A stretch of DNA of 64,000 bases from Streptomyces sp. NBC_00459 (GCF_036013955.1 NZ_CP107903.1:6262001-6326000), one strand, 5' to 3'; numbered from the stretch's first letter, positions 17,737 to 26,779 are shown. Made by a program: numbers and translations. Notes: generated from the sequence alone by a model not told the origin.

Positions 17737-17798
17737 TGTGCGGTTGATGTGCGGGGGAGGGGCGGGGAACTGCTGACCGTTGCCGGGCGCGAGTGCGT

Positions 17799-17829
17799 TG
17801 TGGCTGGTCGCGCAGTTCCCCGCGCCCCT
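17799..17829. repeat. Dispersed 31-bp repeat (family B), copy 2
   Basis: A perfect inverted copy of 8582-8612, in the 114-bp gap between two convergent genes. The left part of the gap also has a short tandem duplication (GGTTGATGTGC, about 17734-17756). Confidence 0.8.
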
Positions 17830-17850
17830 ACCAGGCGGCCTGCGGCCGGC

Positions 17851-18759
17851 CTAGTAGGAGGATCCCGACGCGCCCAGTGAACCCGTCGGGTGCCAGACCG
17901 TCTTCGTCTCCAGGAAGGCGGTCATGCGTTCGGTGCCCGGGGTCGCGAACCACTGCGCGTTGTCCACAGTCTGTGGACGGAGAACGCGCTTGAGGTTGTC
18001 GGCCGCCGCGATCTCCAGCTCCTTCGCGAGGACCTCGTCCGCGCCCGCCAGGTCGATCGCGTTGACGTCCTGGTGCGCGGCCAGCGACGGCGTGATCTCC
18101 GCCGTACGGCCGGAGAGGATGTTGACGACTCCGCCCGGTACGTCCGAGGTGGCCAGGACCTCGCCGAGGGAGAGCGCGGGAAGCGGTGACTTCTCGCTGG
18201 CGATCACGATCGCCGTGTTGCCGGTGGCGATCACCGGGGCGAGCACCGACACCAGGCCCAGGAACGACGACTCCTGGGGGGCGAGGACGACGACCACACC
18301 GGTCGGCTCGGGGGAGGAGAGGTTGAAGTAGGGGCCTGCGACAGGGTTTCCGCCTCCCACCACCTGGGCGATCTTGTCGGTCCAGCCCGCGTACCAGACC
18401 CAGCGGTCGATCGCCGCGTCCACCTGGGCGGTGGCCTTCGGCTTCGACAGGCCCTCGGCGTCCGCGACCTCCCGGACGAACTGCTCCCTGCGGCCCTCCA
18501 GCATCTCGGCGACGCGGTAGAGGATCTGACCCCGGTTGTACGCCGTGGCCCCGGCCCAGCCGCCGAACGCCTTGCGCGCGGCGACGACCGCGTCACGGGC
18601 GTCCTTGCGGGAGGACAGGGGCGCGTTCGCCAGCCAGTTGCCCTTCGCGTCGCTCACCTCGTACACCCGGCCGCTCTCGGAACGCGGGAACTTCCCGCCC
18701 ACGTACAGCTTGTAGGTCTTGAAGACGGACAGTCGTGTGTCCACTCGGGGGTCAGACAT
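17851..18759 (-). CDS. Truncated, Cys-less aldehyde dehydrogenase homologue (pseudoenzyme partner)
   Basis: A 302-residue protein with an ALDH NAD-binding-domain-like sequence (about 15-270) but no catalytic domain. The Asn motif P-W-N-F is replaced by A-P-Q-E-S, the L-E-L-G-G glutamate is absent, and there is not one Cys in the whole protein. The C-terminus resumes an ALDH-like end (F-L-E-T-K-T-V-W). It starts with an ATG overlapping the end of the active ALDH gene by 8 bases, so the two are made together. Bacterial and animal ALDH16 proteins fuse an active ALDH to a Cys-less second copy; this looks like the same pair split into two genes. It could hold the active subunit in a complex. Confidence 0.85.
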   Translation of the reverse strand: MSDPRVDTRLSVFKTYKLYVGGKFPRSESGRVYEVSDAKGNWLANAPLSSRKDARDAVVAARKAFGGWAGATAYNRGQILYRVAEMLEGRREQFVREVADAEGLSKPKATAQVDAAIDRWVWYAGWTDKIAQVVGGGNPVAGPYFNLSSPEPTGVVVVLAPQESSFLGLVSVLAPVIATGNTAIVIASEKSPLPALSLGEVLATSDVPGGVVNILSGRTAEITPSLAAHQDVNAIDLAGADEVLAKELEIAAADNLKRVLRPQTVDNAQWFATPGTERMTAFLETKTVWHPTGSLGASGSSY

Positions 18760-20203
18760 CGAGGTACGCCTCCAGGCCGTGGCGACCGCCCTCGCGGCCG
18801 AAGCCCGACTCCTTGTAGCCGCCGAAGGGCGAGGTGGGGTCGAACTTGTTGAACGTGTTGGACCAGACGACGCCGGCGCGAAGCTTGTTCGCCACGGCGA
18901 GGATCCGCGAACCCTTCTCGGTCCAGATGCCCGCCGACAGGCCGTACTGGGTGTTGTTGGCCTTGGCGACGGCCTCGTCCGGGGTGCGGAAACTGAGGAC
19001 CGAGAGGACCGGGCCGAAGATCTCGTCGCGGGCGATGGTGTGCGCCTGGGTGACGTTCGTGAAGAGCGTCGGGGCGAACCAGTAGCCGGAGGACGGGAGT
19101 TCGCAGGCCGGGGACCAGCGCTCGGCGCCCTCCGCCTCGCCCGCCTCGACGAGCGAGGTGATCCGGGCGAGCTGCTCGGCGGAGTTGATCGCGCCGATGT
19201 CCGTGTTCTTGTCCAGCGGGTCGCCGAGGCGGAGCGTGGACAGGCGGCGCTTGAGCGAGTCGAGCAACTCTTCCTGGATCGACTCCTGTACGAGGAGCCG
19301 GGAGCCCGCACAGCAGACCTGGCCCTGGTTGAAGAAGATCCCTGTGACGATCCCTTCCACCGCCTGGTCGATGGGGGCGTCGTCGAAGACGATGTTGGCG
19401 CCCTTGCCGCCCAGTTCGAGGGTGACCTTCTTGCGGGTGCCCGCGACCGTGCGCGCGATCTCCTTGCCGACGGCCGTCGATCCGGTGAAGGCGACCTTGT
19501 TGACGTCCGGGTGCGCGACGAGCGCGGCGCCCGTGTCGCCGTACCCGGGAAGGATGTTGACGACGCCCTTGGGCAGGCCCGCCTGGCGGCAGATGTCCGC
19601 GAAGAACAGCGCCGAGAGGGGAGTGGTCTCCGCGGGCTTCAGGACGACCGTGTTGCCGGTCGCCAGGGCCGGGGCGATCTTCCAGGCGAGCATCAGGAGC
19701 GGGAAGTTCCAGGGGATGACCTGGCCCGCGACGCCCAGCGGCCTGGGGTTTGCGCCGAAGCCGGCGTGGTCGAGCTTGTCGGCCCAGCCCGCGTAGTAGA
19801 AGAAGTGGGCCGCGACCAGGGGGAGATCCGCGTCGCGCGTCTCCTTGATGGGCTTGCCGTTGTCCAGGGTCTCCAGGACGGCGAGCTCGCGGGAGCGCTC
19901 CTGGATGATGCGGGCGATGCGGAACAGGTACTTGGCGCGCTCCGCGCCCGGGAGTGCCGACCACTTCTCGAAGGCCTTGCGGGCGGCCTTCACGGCACGC
20001 TCGACGTCCGCCTCGCCCGCCTGCGCGACCTCGGAGAGGACCTCCTCGGTGGAGGGGGAGATGGTCTTGAAGACCCTGCCTTCGGCGGCGTCCACGAACT
20101 CGCCGTCGATGAACAGGCCGTAGGAGGGGGCGATGTCGACGACGGCGCGGGACTCGGGCGCCGGTGCGTACTCGAATGCGGATGACCGCTTCTCGATGGT
20201 CAT
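18752..20203 (-). CDS. Aldehyde dehydrogenase (active subunit)
   Basis: A 483-residue NAD-dependent aldehyde dehydrogenase. All key residues are present: Asn166 in P-W-N-F-P, Glu263 in L-E-L-G-G-K and catalytic Cys297 in G-Q-V-C-C-A-G-S-R; nucleotide-binding K-P-A-E is at 189-192. It begins 5 bases after the deoC stop and overlaps the Cys-less homologue by 8 bases, forming a deoC-ALDH-ALDH' operon. DeoC releases acetaldehyde and glyceraldehyde 3-phosphate, so oxidation of acetaldehyde to acetate is the likely job. That substrate is inferred from the operon. Confidence 0.93.
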   Translation of the reverse strand: MTIEKRSSAFEYAPAPESRAVVDIAPSYGLFIDGEFVDAAEGRVFKTISPSTEEVLSEVAQAGEADVERAVKAARKAFEKWSALPGAERAKYLFRIARIIQERSRELAVLETLDNGKPIKETRDADLPLVAAHFFYYAGWADKLDHAGFGANPRPLGVAGQVIPWNFPLLMLAWKIAPALATGNTVVLKPAETTPLSALFFADICRQAGLPKGVVNILPGYGDTGAALVAHPDVNKVAFTGSTAVGKEIARTVAGTRKKVTLELGGKGANIVFDDAPIDQAVEGIVTGIFFNQGQVCCAGSRLLVQESIQEELLDSLKRRLSTLRLGDPLDKNTDIGAINSAEQLARITSLVEAGEAEGAERWSPACELPSSGYWFAPTLFTNVTQAHTIARDEIFGPVLSVLSFRTPDEAVAKANNTQYGLSAGIWTEKGSRILAVANKLRAGVVWSNTFNKFDPTSPFGGYKESGFGREGGRHGLEAYLDV

Positions 20204-20208
20204 GGTGA

Positions 20209-21174
20209 TCAGTCCACCGTCACGTAGTCGGGGCCGGAGTAGCGGCCGGTGGCCAGCTTCTGGCGCTGCATCAGCAGGTCGTTCAGCAGCGAGGAGGCGC
20301 CGAAGCGGAACCAGTGGTTGTCGAGCCAGTCCTCGCCCACGGTCTCGTTGACCACGACCAGGAACTTCACCGCGTCCTTGGTCGTGCGGATGCCGCCGGC
20401 CGGCTTCACGCCCACCTGGACGCCGGTCTGCGCGCGGAAGTCGCGTACGGCCTCCAGCATGAGGAGGGTGTTCGCGGGCGTCGCGTTCACGGCCACCTTG
20501 CCGGTGGACGTCTTGATGAAGTCGGCTCCGGCGATCATGCCGAGCCAGGAGGCGCGCCGGATGTTGTCGTACGTCGACAGCTCGCCGGTCTCGAAGATGA
20601 CCTTGAGCCGGGCGGACGCCCCGCAGGCCTCCTTCACGGCGACGATCTCCTCGTACACCTTCAGGTAGTTGCCCGCGAGGAAGGCGCCCCGGTCGATGAC
20701 CATGTCGATCTCGTCGGCACCGGCGGCGACGGCGTCCCGTACGTCGGCCAGCTTGACGCCGATCGCGGCGCGGCCCGCGGGGAAGGCGGTGGCGACGGAG
20801 GCGACCTTGACGGTGGACCCGGCGACGGCCTCCTTCGCGACGGCCACCATGTCGGGGTAGACGCAGACCGCGGCCGTGGCGGGGGCCGTGCGGTCGGTCG
20901 GGTCGGGGCGGACGGCCTTGGCGCCGAGCGACCGGACCTTGCCGGCGGTGTCCGCGCCCTCCAGCGTCGTCAGGTCGACCATCGAGATGGCCAGGTCGAT
21001 GGCGTACGCCTTCGCGGTCGTCTTGATGGAACGTGTGCCGAGGGAGGCGGCGCGCGCCTCCAGGCCGACCGCGTCGACGCCGGGCAGCCCGTGAAGGTAG
21101 CGGCGCAGCGTGCTGTCGGACGCGGTCACGTCCTTGAGCGGGAGTGCGGTTGATGCAGTGGTGGGCATGGTCAC
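20209..21174 (-). CDS. deoC: Deoxyribose-phosphate aldolase
   Basis: A 321-residue class I aldolase cleaving 2-deoxyribose 5-phosphate to acetaldehyde and glyceraldehyde 3-phosphate. The Schiff-base Lys is Lys221 in F-I-K-T-S-T-G; the conserved E-I-D-M-V-I (residues 155-160) and the K-P-A-G-G-I-R phosphate loop near the C-terminus are visible. It is longer than the E. coli enzyme owing to an N-terminal extension. The start is GTG 21174 or ATG 21168. The nucleoside palindrome sits 13 bases upstream. It heads the operon with the two ALDH genes. Confidence 0.95.
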   Translation of the reverse strand: MTMPTTASTALPLKDVTASDSTLRRYLHGLPGVDAVGLEARAASLGTRSIKTTAKAYAIDLAISMVDLTTLEGADTAGKVRSLGAKAVRPDPTDRTAPATAAVCVYPDMVAVAKEAVAGSTVKVASVATAFPAGRAAIGVKLADVRDAVAAGADEIDMVIDRGAFLAGNYLKVYEEIVAVKEACGASARLKVIFETGELSTYDNIRRASWLGMIAGADFIKTSTGKVAVNATPANTLLMLEAVRDFRAQTGVQVGVKPAGGIRTTKDAVKFLVVVNETVGEDWLDNHWFRFGASSLLNDLLMQRQKLATGRYSGPDYVTVD

Positions 21175-21187
21175 AAGCCGAGCATAT

Positions 21188-21199
21188 CTACGCGCGTAG
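21188..21199. promoter_or_regulatory. Palindrome CTACGCGCGTAG upstream of deoC (putative operator)
   Basis: Identical to the 12-mers before add and punA and preceded by T in all three when read on the appropriate strand. Its position, 13 bases from the GTG start, would let a bound repressor block initiation. Confidence 0.75.
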
Positions 21200-21346
21200 C
21201 GGCTGTACAGCCCGAGGAATCAGCGGAAAGGAGGCGAGTGGGGCAGGGGTGAAGCGGCCGGGCCGGGACCGTTCGGGTGCCGGGAACTCCGGTGGGGGCG
21301 GGACCGTGCGCGGGCGGTGTTCGAGGCGTCGGGCAGAATCGGGGGC

Positions 21347-21994
21347 ATGACGACCCCGGACCACCCGTCGCCCGCGCAGGGCCCTGCGCAACCCGTGTCT
21401 CCCGACCGGGCCTACCGGTCACCCTCCTCCCTCGTGGCCGGCGTGATGCTGCTCGGGCTCGCGGGCTGGCTCGGCGGTGACGCGCTGTTCGTCGGCCACG
21501 GGCGGACCCCGTGGCTGGCGCTCGCCACGCTGCTCTTCGCCGTACCGCTGGTGATCGCCTTCACGCTGCGGCCCGTCGTGCTCGCCAACGACCACCGGCT
21601 GCGCGTGCGCAACCCGTTCCGGGTCGTCGTGCTGCCCTGGGGGTCCGTCGCCGGGTTCCGGTCGGGCTTCTCGAACGAGGTCGTCGCCGAGTCCGGCGCC
21701 AAGTACCAGCTCTGGGCCGTCCCCGTCTCGCTGCGCGCCCGCAAGCGGGCCAACCGGGCCAAGATGCGTGAGGCCCGCGAGGCCGGTGGCCGCGGCGGAC
21801 GGATGCCCCTGATCCCGCCCGGCCCCACCCGCGCCCAGAACGACCAGATCATGGACGACCTGGGCCAGCTGTGGGAGGCCCGCGAGAAGGCGGCCACCTC
21901 ACAGGGCGAGGTGACCGTGAAATGGGCGTACGAGATCATGGCGCCCGCTGCCGCGGGTGCGGTCCTGCTGGCGATTCTGCTCGCGGTCGGCTGA
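21347..21994 (+). CDS. PH-domain (bPH_6-like) membrane protein
   Basis: A 215-residue protein: a Pro-rich N-terminus, two hydrophobic segments (about 30-48 and 56-72), then a bacterial PH-like domain (L-R-V-R-N-P-F-R-V-V-V-L-P-W-G-S-V), a basic Lys/Arg-rich loop, and a C-terminal hydrophobic helix. The start is the ATG at 21347. The next gene begins 6 bases after its stop and ends in the same type of PH domain, so the two may act as a pair in the membrane. Function unknown. Confidence 0.78.
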   Translation: MTTPDHPSPAQGPAQPVSPDRAYRSPSSLVAGVMLLGLAGWLGGDALFVGHGRTPWLALATLLFAVPLVIAFTLRPVVLANDHRLRVRNPFRVVVLPWGSVAGFRSGFSNEVVAESGAKYQLWAVPVSLRARKRANRAKMREAREAGGRGGRMPLIPPGPTRAQNDQIMDDLGQLWEAREKAATSQGEVTVKWAYEIMAPAAAGAVLLAILLAVG

Positions 21995-21999
21995 CCCGC

Positions 22000-23670
22000 G
22001 TGGCCTTCCCCGACGAGTCGTTGCGGCTGCCCTCCGCCTCCATACCCGACGGCTGCCAGGACTGGACCACCGCTCGCGCGGCAGGCTGGTCGGCCGCGCT
22101 GCCGCCGCGCTGGACCTTCCTGCGGGTGCGCCGCTCGGTCGCGGCCGGCATCGCCACCCTCGTGCTGTGCGTGGGCGCCCTGGTGGCGATGGCCGGTGGC
22201 CTGTGGCCGTTCGTCGCGGCGGGGTTCGCGGTGTACGTGCTGTGGGTGCTCGCGCGGCCCGAGCTCGTGTGGGTCGGCGCGCCCCTGCTGCTGCTCGCCC
22301 TCGCCGCGGAGGCCTCCTCGAAGTCGTGGGCGCTGACCGGCTTCGGAGTGCTGGTCGTGCTGGGCTCCTGGGCCGTCGTGGCCGTACGGCTGCGGGCGCG
22401 CGGTGAGCAGCTGGAACGGGCCGTGGAGGCCGCCGGGGGCGTCGCCGTGTTCGTGCCGGGCGCCGATGCCCCCGTACGGCGTGGGCGGCTGCTGTTCGCG
22501 CTGGGGTTCGTCGTACTCGCGCTCGGCGCGCTGACCGGGGGCACCGCCGGCCTCTGGGGCTCGGCCCAGGACCAGGAGGGCGCCTGGGTCGTCACCGTCT
22601 TCCTGGCGGGTCTGGGAGCGACCGCACTTGCCTCGGCCCGGCTCGGCCGGCAGCGGGCGGGCGCGCTGCGCGGAGCTCCGGTGCCGGTGCTGCGCGTCCT
22701 CGTACGGGACGACGCGCAGGGCGGTACGGAGGTGTACGCCGCCGACGATCTCGCCGCCGAGCGGCCCCTGTTCACCGTCGACCTCACCTCCTTCGACGAG
22801 GACGACGACGATGACGACGACGAGGGGGACGGGGACGACCCGGCCGGTGGGGACGGAGACGACGAGCTTCGGCGGGTGCTTCTCGGGCTCGACGACGACA
22901 CGCTCGGGCCGGTCCGGGAAGCCGTTCTCTACGGTGCTCCCTTCGACGGCGCCGAAGTGCTCGTCGTCAGCGCCGACGAGGATCCCGAGCAGCCGCCGCT
23001 GACGGAGTGGTCGGCGGGACCGGTCCGGCCGCTGTCGCCGGACGCGAGTCGCAGGCGGGTCGCACGGCACCGCGAACACGCCGCGGACAGTATCCAACTG
23101 GAGCTTCAGGGCCGGGAGTTGGTCGAGCAGCGGGCGGTCACCGGCAAGGTGCGGTGGTGGCGGGCGGGGTGGCTGGATTGGCTGGCCACCGCGTTTGTCG
23201 TGCTGTGGTTCCTGTGGCTGCCCCTGGGCTGGCTCTACGAGCCCGACCTCGCGACGTGGAAGCTGGTGGCCCTCCCCCTGTTCGGGCTGTTCTGCGCGGC
23301 CGCCGTCCCCATGAAGCTCGCCTGGCGCGTCACCGCCGACCGGTCCGGTATCTGGATCAACGGGCTGCGCGGGCCCCGACACGTGCCCTGGGACGACCTC
23401 CGTCTCGTACGCCGCCGCTCGCTGGAGCTGAAGATCGAGTGGCAGGACGGCATCTGGTCGGTCTCCGCGCCCCGCTGGGGCCGGCTCCAGCGACGCTTGG
23501 GGCTGACCCATCCGTACGACGCCCTGGCCGCCGAACTGACCGCCATGCGCCTCGACGCCGACCTGCGGCCGACCGGCGAGAGCGGCGCGGCGGAACGGGG
23601 ACGGCCGCTCTGGCCACTGGCCGCGGTACTGGCCGGGGCGTGGATGGTGACGTTGGTGGCGGCACGCTGA
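22000..23670 (+). CDS. Large PH-domain-containing membrane protein with acidic loop
   Basis: A 556-residue membrane protein. Hydrophobic segments lie near residues 45-65, 68-85, 90-105, 110-128 and 165-205. A strongly acidic Asp run (about residue 265-290) follows, then a soluble region, two more helices (about 390-440), a PH-like domain containing the motif R-H-V-P-W-D-D-L-R-L-V (residue about 465) and a final helix. The GTG at 22000, 6 bases after the previous stop, is the only plausible start. It is convergent with the glycosyltransferase gene. Function unknown. Confidence 0.75.
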   Translation: MAFPDESLRLPSASIPDGCQDWTTARAAGWSAALPPRWTFLRVRRSVAAGIATLVLCVGALVAMAGGLWPFVAAGFAVYVLWVLARPELVWVGAPLLLLALAAEASSKSWALTGFGVLVVLGSWAVVAVRLRARGEQLERAVEAAGGVAVFVPGADAPVRRGRLLFALGFVVLALGALTGGTAGLWGSAQDQEGAWVVTVFLAGLGATALASARLGRQRAGALRGAPVPVLRVLVRDDAQGGTEVYAADDLAAERPLFTVDLTSFDEDDDDDDDEGDGDDPAGGDGDDELRRVLLGLDDDTLGPVREAVLYGAPFDGAEVLVVSADEDPEQPPLTEWSAGPVRPLSPDASRRRVARHREHAADSIQLELQGRELVEQRAVTGKVRWWRAGWLDWLATAFVVLWFLWLPLGWLYEPDLATWKLVALPLFGLFCAAAVPMKLAWRVTADRSGIWINGLRGPRHVPWDDLRLVRRRSLELKIEWQDGIWSVSAPRWGRLQRRLGLTHPYDALAAELTAMRLDADLRPTGESGAAERGRPLWPLAAVLAGAWMVTLVAAR

Positions 23671-23727
23671 GGCGTGGCACCGGGCGTGCCGGGCCCGGAG
23701 CCTCCGGCATGGTCCGCCGGGCAGACC

Positions 23728-24999
23728 TCAGGGCGCACTCGGCCAGACCAGGAGCATGTATGCGCCGCAGTACGCCGACAGCGCCACCGCCGCCGTGATC
23801 ACGCACGCGCGGAAGCGGCGGGAGGCACGGGCCAGATGGACGGCGAGGGGCAGCAGCAGCGGGAAGGCCGGGACGAGGAAGCGGGCGCGGGGGTAGTAGA
23901 CGCCGCCGCTGCCCAGGACGATCGCCAGCAGGACGCCGGTGAAGACGAGGAGCGGTAGGGGCTGGCGGTCCCACACCGACATGACGAAGAGGCAGGCAGC
24001 CCCCAGCAGGACCGCGGTCACCATCACCAGGAACAGCTCGGGCGTCGAGTCGTACAGAAGCAGCTCACGCATTCTGCGCAGGGTCAGCGCGCCCCCGTCC
24101 ATGTCCTGGCGCCACAGGCGCTGTACGGCGAGGTAGCCGTCCCAGCGGCCCAGTCGCAGGCCCACCCAGCCGACGTACCCGAGCCAGCCGAGCGGGGCGA
24201 GGAGGGCCGCCGTGAGGACGCGGGGAGCGGGGGAGCGGCGGCGGAGAAGGGTGAGGAGTGCCGTCAGCGACACGGCTGCGGCCACGGCGACCCCGGTGGG
24301 GCGGGTCAGCCCGGCGAGGACCGCGAGCGAGGCCGCCCACAGCCAGCGGCCGGTCAGCACCGCGTACAGCGACCAGGCCGCCAGCGCCGTGAACAGGGAC
24401 TCCGTGTACCCCATCCACTGGACCGCGCCCACCGGGAACGCGGCCCACAGCGTGGCCAGGACGATGCCCGTCCGACGGTCGTACAGGCGCTCCCCGACGG
24501 CGAACACCCCCCACGCGGCGACGAGCGACGCGACGACGGCTAGGGCGAGACCCGTACTGGCCCGGGTGCCCGGGGTGAGGAAGGCGAGCGCCTTGACGAG
24601 GGCCGGGTAGAGCGGGAAGAAGGCCAGACTGCCCGAGTCGTGGGCGTTGCCCGGGGTGTGCGGGTAGCCGTGGTCGGCGATGCCCAGGTACCAGTCGGCG
24701 TCCCACTGGGTGGCCAGGATCGGCCAGACGCCGTGGTGCCGGCGGTGCGCCCAGAGGGCGAGGAGGAACAGGCCGGTGACGCGGACCGCCGTGTAGGTGA
24801 TGAGGGCGGGGGCCGCGTGGCGGAAGGCCCGGAGGAGGCGGCGGGCCTGGAGGGCCGGGAAGGGGCGCCGGGTCGGTGGGGCGGTGATCGTGGGGGTTGT
24901 GGGGGTTGTGGGGGGCGGGACGGGCTTCGGCCGGGTGACCGTCGAGGACACGGGGCGGCTCCAGGTACGGGCGACGGGCGACGGGCGGTACCCGGTCAC
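23728..24999 (-). CDS. PIG-V/mannosyltransferase-family membrane glycosyltransferase
   Basis: A 423-residue polytopic GT-C-type protein. After a roughly 55-residue Pro/Thr-rich cytoplasmic lead, about nine hydrophobic segments follow. The first extracytoplasmic loop carries Q-W-D-A-D-W-Y-L-G-I-A-D-H-G-Y, the acidic catalytic-type motif of the PIG-V group, then F-F-P-L-Y-P near residue 128. Actinobacterial homologues are assumed to use polyprenyl-phosphate mannose for envelope glycans or O-mannosylation. The acceptor is unknown. The GTG follows GGGGAA. Confidence 0.82.
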   Translation of the reverse strand: MTGYRPSPVARTWSRPVSSTVTRPKPVPPPTTPTTPTITAPPTRRPFPALQARRLLRAFRHAAPALITYTAVRVTGLFLLALWAHRRHHGVWPILATQWDADWYLGIADHGYPHTPGNAHDSGSLAFFPLYPALVKALAFLTPGTRASTGLALAVVASLVAAWGVFAVGERLYDRRTGIVLATLWAAFPVGAVQWMGYTESLFTALAAWSLYAVLTGRWLWAASLAVLAGLTRPTGVAVAAAVSLTALLTLLRRRSPAPRVLTAALLAPLGWLGYVGWVGLRLGRWDGYLAVQRLWRQDMDGGALTLRRMRELLLYDSTPELFLVMVTAVLLGAACLFVMSVWDRQPLPLLVFTGVLLAIVLGSGGVYYPRARFLVPAFPLLLPLAVHLARASRRFRACVITAAVALSAYCGAYMLLVWPSAP

Positions 25000-25056
25000 C
25001 GTTCCCCGGAGCCGGGGGCCGCGGTGGAGCGCGCGTCAGCGAGCGTGCGCAAATCA

Positions 25057-25094
25057 CTCGATGGGGTGCCTCCGGTCGGGGGCACCCCATCGAG
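25057..25094. terminator. Perfect 14-bp hairpin downstream of the phosphosugar mutase
   Basis: CTCGATGGGGTGCC at 25057-25070 pairs perfectly with GGCACCCCATCGAG at 25081-25094 (10-nt loop). It lies between the mutase stop and the co-oriented glycosyltransferase start and probably isolates the two units. Confidence 0.85.
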
Positions 25095-25141
25095 GGTGAG
25101 GGACTTGGTGAGGGATTCCTGTACGGCCGGCCGGCTGCGGC

Positions 25142-26779
25142 TCAGATGCCCGCCGCCGCGGAGAGGTCGCGCTTGATCGTCTCCAGCAGCTCCGTCGCCT
25201 TCGCGCGGGCGGCCGGGAGATCCGCGTGCGTGGGCACCGGGAGGACGACCTCCAGGTAGCACTTCAGCTTGGGCTCCGTACCGCTCGGGCGGACGATGAC
25301 GCGCGCGCCGTCGAGCGTGTAGCGCAGGCCGTCCGTGGGCGGGAGCGTCTCCGTGCCCCGGGTCAGGTCCTCGGCCTTCGTGATCGGCAGGCCCGCGAGG
25401 CTGGTCGGGGGCTGCTCGCGCAGCCGGCGCATCGCGTCGGCGATGACCGACAGGTCCTCCACGCGGACCGACAACTGGTCCGTGCCGTGCAGACCGTGCT
25501 CGACCGCGATGTCGTCGAGCAGGTCGAGGAGCGTACGGCCCTCGGCCTTCAGCTCGGAGGCGAGTTCCGTGATGGCGAGCGCGGCGGTGATGCCGTCCTT
25601 GTCGCGTACGCCCTCGGGGTCCACGCAGTAGCCGAGGGCCTCCTCGTAGCCGTAGCGCAGGCCGTCGACACGGGCGATCCACTTGAAGCCGGTGAGGGTC
25701 TCCTCGTACGGCAGACCGGCCTTCTCGGCGATCCGGCCGAGGAGGGACGAGGAGACGATCGACTCGGCGAACGTGCCCCGCGCTCCGTGCCGGACCAGGT
25801 GGGTGGCGAGGAGGGCGCCGACCTCGTCGCCGCGCAGCATGCGCCAGTCGGCGCCGGGAACGGGTACGGCCGCCGCGCAGCGGTCCGCGTCCGGGTCGTT
25901 CGCGATGATCAGGTCCGGACTGGTCTCGCGGGCCTTCGCGAAGGCGAGGTCCATCGCACCGGGCTCTTCCGGGTTGGGGAAGGCGACGGTCGGGAAGTCC
26001 GGGTCGGGATCGGCCTGTTCGGCGACCAGCTCGGGGGCGGGGAAACCGGCCCGGGCGAAGGCCGCGAGGAGGGTGTTCCGGCCGACACCGTGCATCGCGG
26101 TGTAGACCGTGCGGGCGGTACGGGGGGAGCCGGGGGTGAGAACGGCGTCCGTACGGGCCAGGTAGGCGTTCAGGACGGTGTCGTCGAGGGTTTCCCAGCC
26201 GGATTCCGGGCGCGGTACGTCGTTCAGGGTGCGTACGGCGGCGATCTCGGCGGCGATCTCCGCGTCCGCCGGCGGGACGATCTGGGAACCGTCGCCCAGG
26301 TACACCTTGTAGCCGTTGTCGCGGGGCGGGTTGTGGCTGGCGGTGACCTCCACGCCCGCGACGGCGCCGAGATGCCTTATGGCGAACGCCAGTACGGGGG
26401 TGGGGAGGGGGTGGGGGAGGACGGCCGCCCTGAGACCGGCGCCGGTCATCACGGCGGCGGTGTCCCGCGCGAAGTCCGCCGACTTGTGGCGGGCGTCGTA
26501 GCCGATGACGACGAGGCCGTCCGTCTGACCCTTGGCCTTGAGATACGCGGCGAGGCCGGCGGCGGCACGGATGACGACCGAACGGTTCATGCGCATGGGG
26601 CCGGCGCCCAGTTCGCCTCGGAGACCCGCGGTGCCGAACTGGAGGGTGCCGCTGAAGCGGGTGGTGAGTTCGGGGAGGTCCTGGGCGTCGATGAGCTTGG
26701 CGAGTTCCTCACGGGTTTCGGCGTCGGGGTCCTCGGCCAGCCACGCCTTGGCGCGTGCGATGAGTTCGTCGTCGTGCAC
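25142..26779 (-). CDS. Phosphosugar mutase (phosphomannomutase/phosphoglucomutase family)
   Basis: A 545-residue alpha-D-phosphohexomutase-superfamily enzyme. The phosphoserine loop is T-A-S-H-N-P with Ser148. The metal loop D-P-D-A-D-R lies near residue 290, the sugar loop G-Y-E-E-A-L-G near 365, and the phosphate loop R-P-S-G-T-E-P near 500. The long form (about 550) is typical of proteins able to use pentose 1-phosphates. Downstream of punA and beside deoC, a phosphopentomutase role (ribose/deoxyribose 1-P to 5-P) is attractive; no other phosphopentomutase is seen in the window. Hexose activity is equally compatible with the sequence. Confidence 0.9.
   Translation of the reverse strand: MHDDELIARAKAWLAEDPDAETREELAKLIDAQDLPELTTRFSGTLQFGTAGLRGELGAGPMRMNRSVVIRAAAGLAAYLKAKGQTDGLVVIGYDARHKSADFARDTAAVMTGAGLRAAVLPHPLPTPVLAFAIRHLGAVAGVEVTASHNPPRDNGYKVYLGDGSQIVPPADAEIAAEIAAVRTLNDVPRPESGWETLDDTVLNAYLARTDAVLTPGSPRTARTVYTAMHGVGRNTLLAAFARAGFPAPELVAEQADPDPDFPTVAFPNPEEPGAMDLAFAKARETSPDLIIANDPDADRCAAAVPVPGADWRMLRGDEVGALLATHLVRHGARGTFAESIVSSSLLGRIAEKAGLPYEETLTGFKWIARVDGLRYGYEEALGYCVDPEGVRDKDGITAALAITELASELKAEGRTLLDLLDDIAVEHGLHGTDQLSVRVEDLSVIADAMRRLREQPPTSLAGLPITKAEDLTRGTETLPPTDGLRYTLDGARVIVRPSGTEPKLKCYLEVVLPVPTHADLPAARAKATELLETIKRDLSAAAGI

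Noticed and set aside
17851..18759. Calling the short ALDH homologue a pseudogene
   Set aside because: The frame is intact, starts with an ATG overlapping the active ALDH gene, keeps normal codon usage and ends in an ALDH-like C-terminus; loss of catalytic residues looks ancient and consistent with a partner role.
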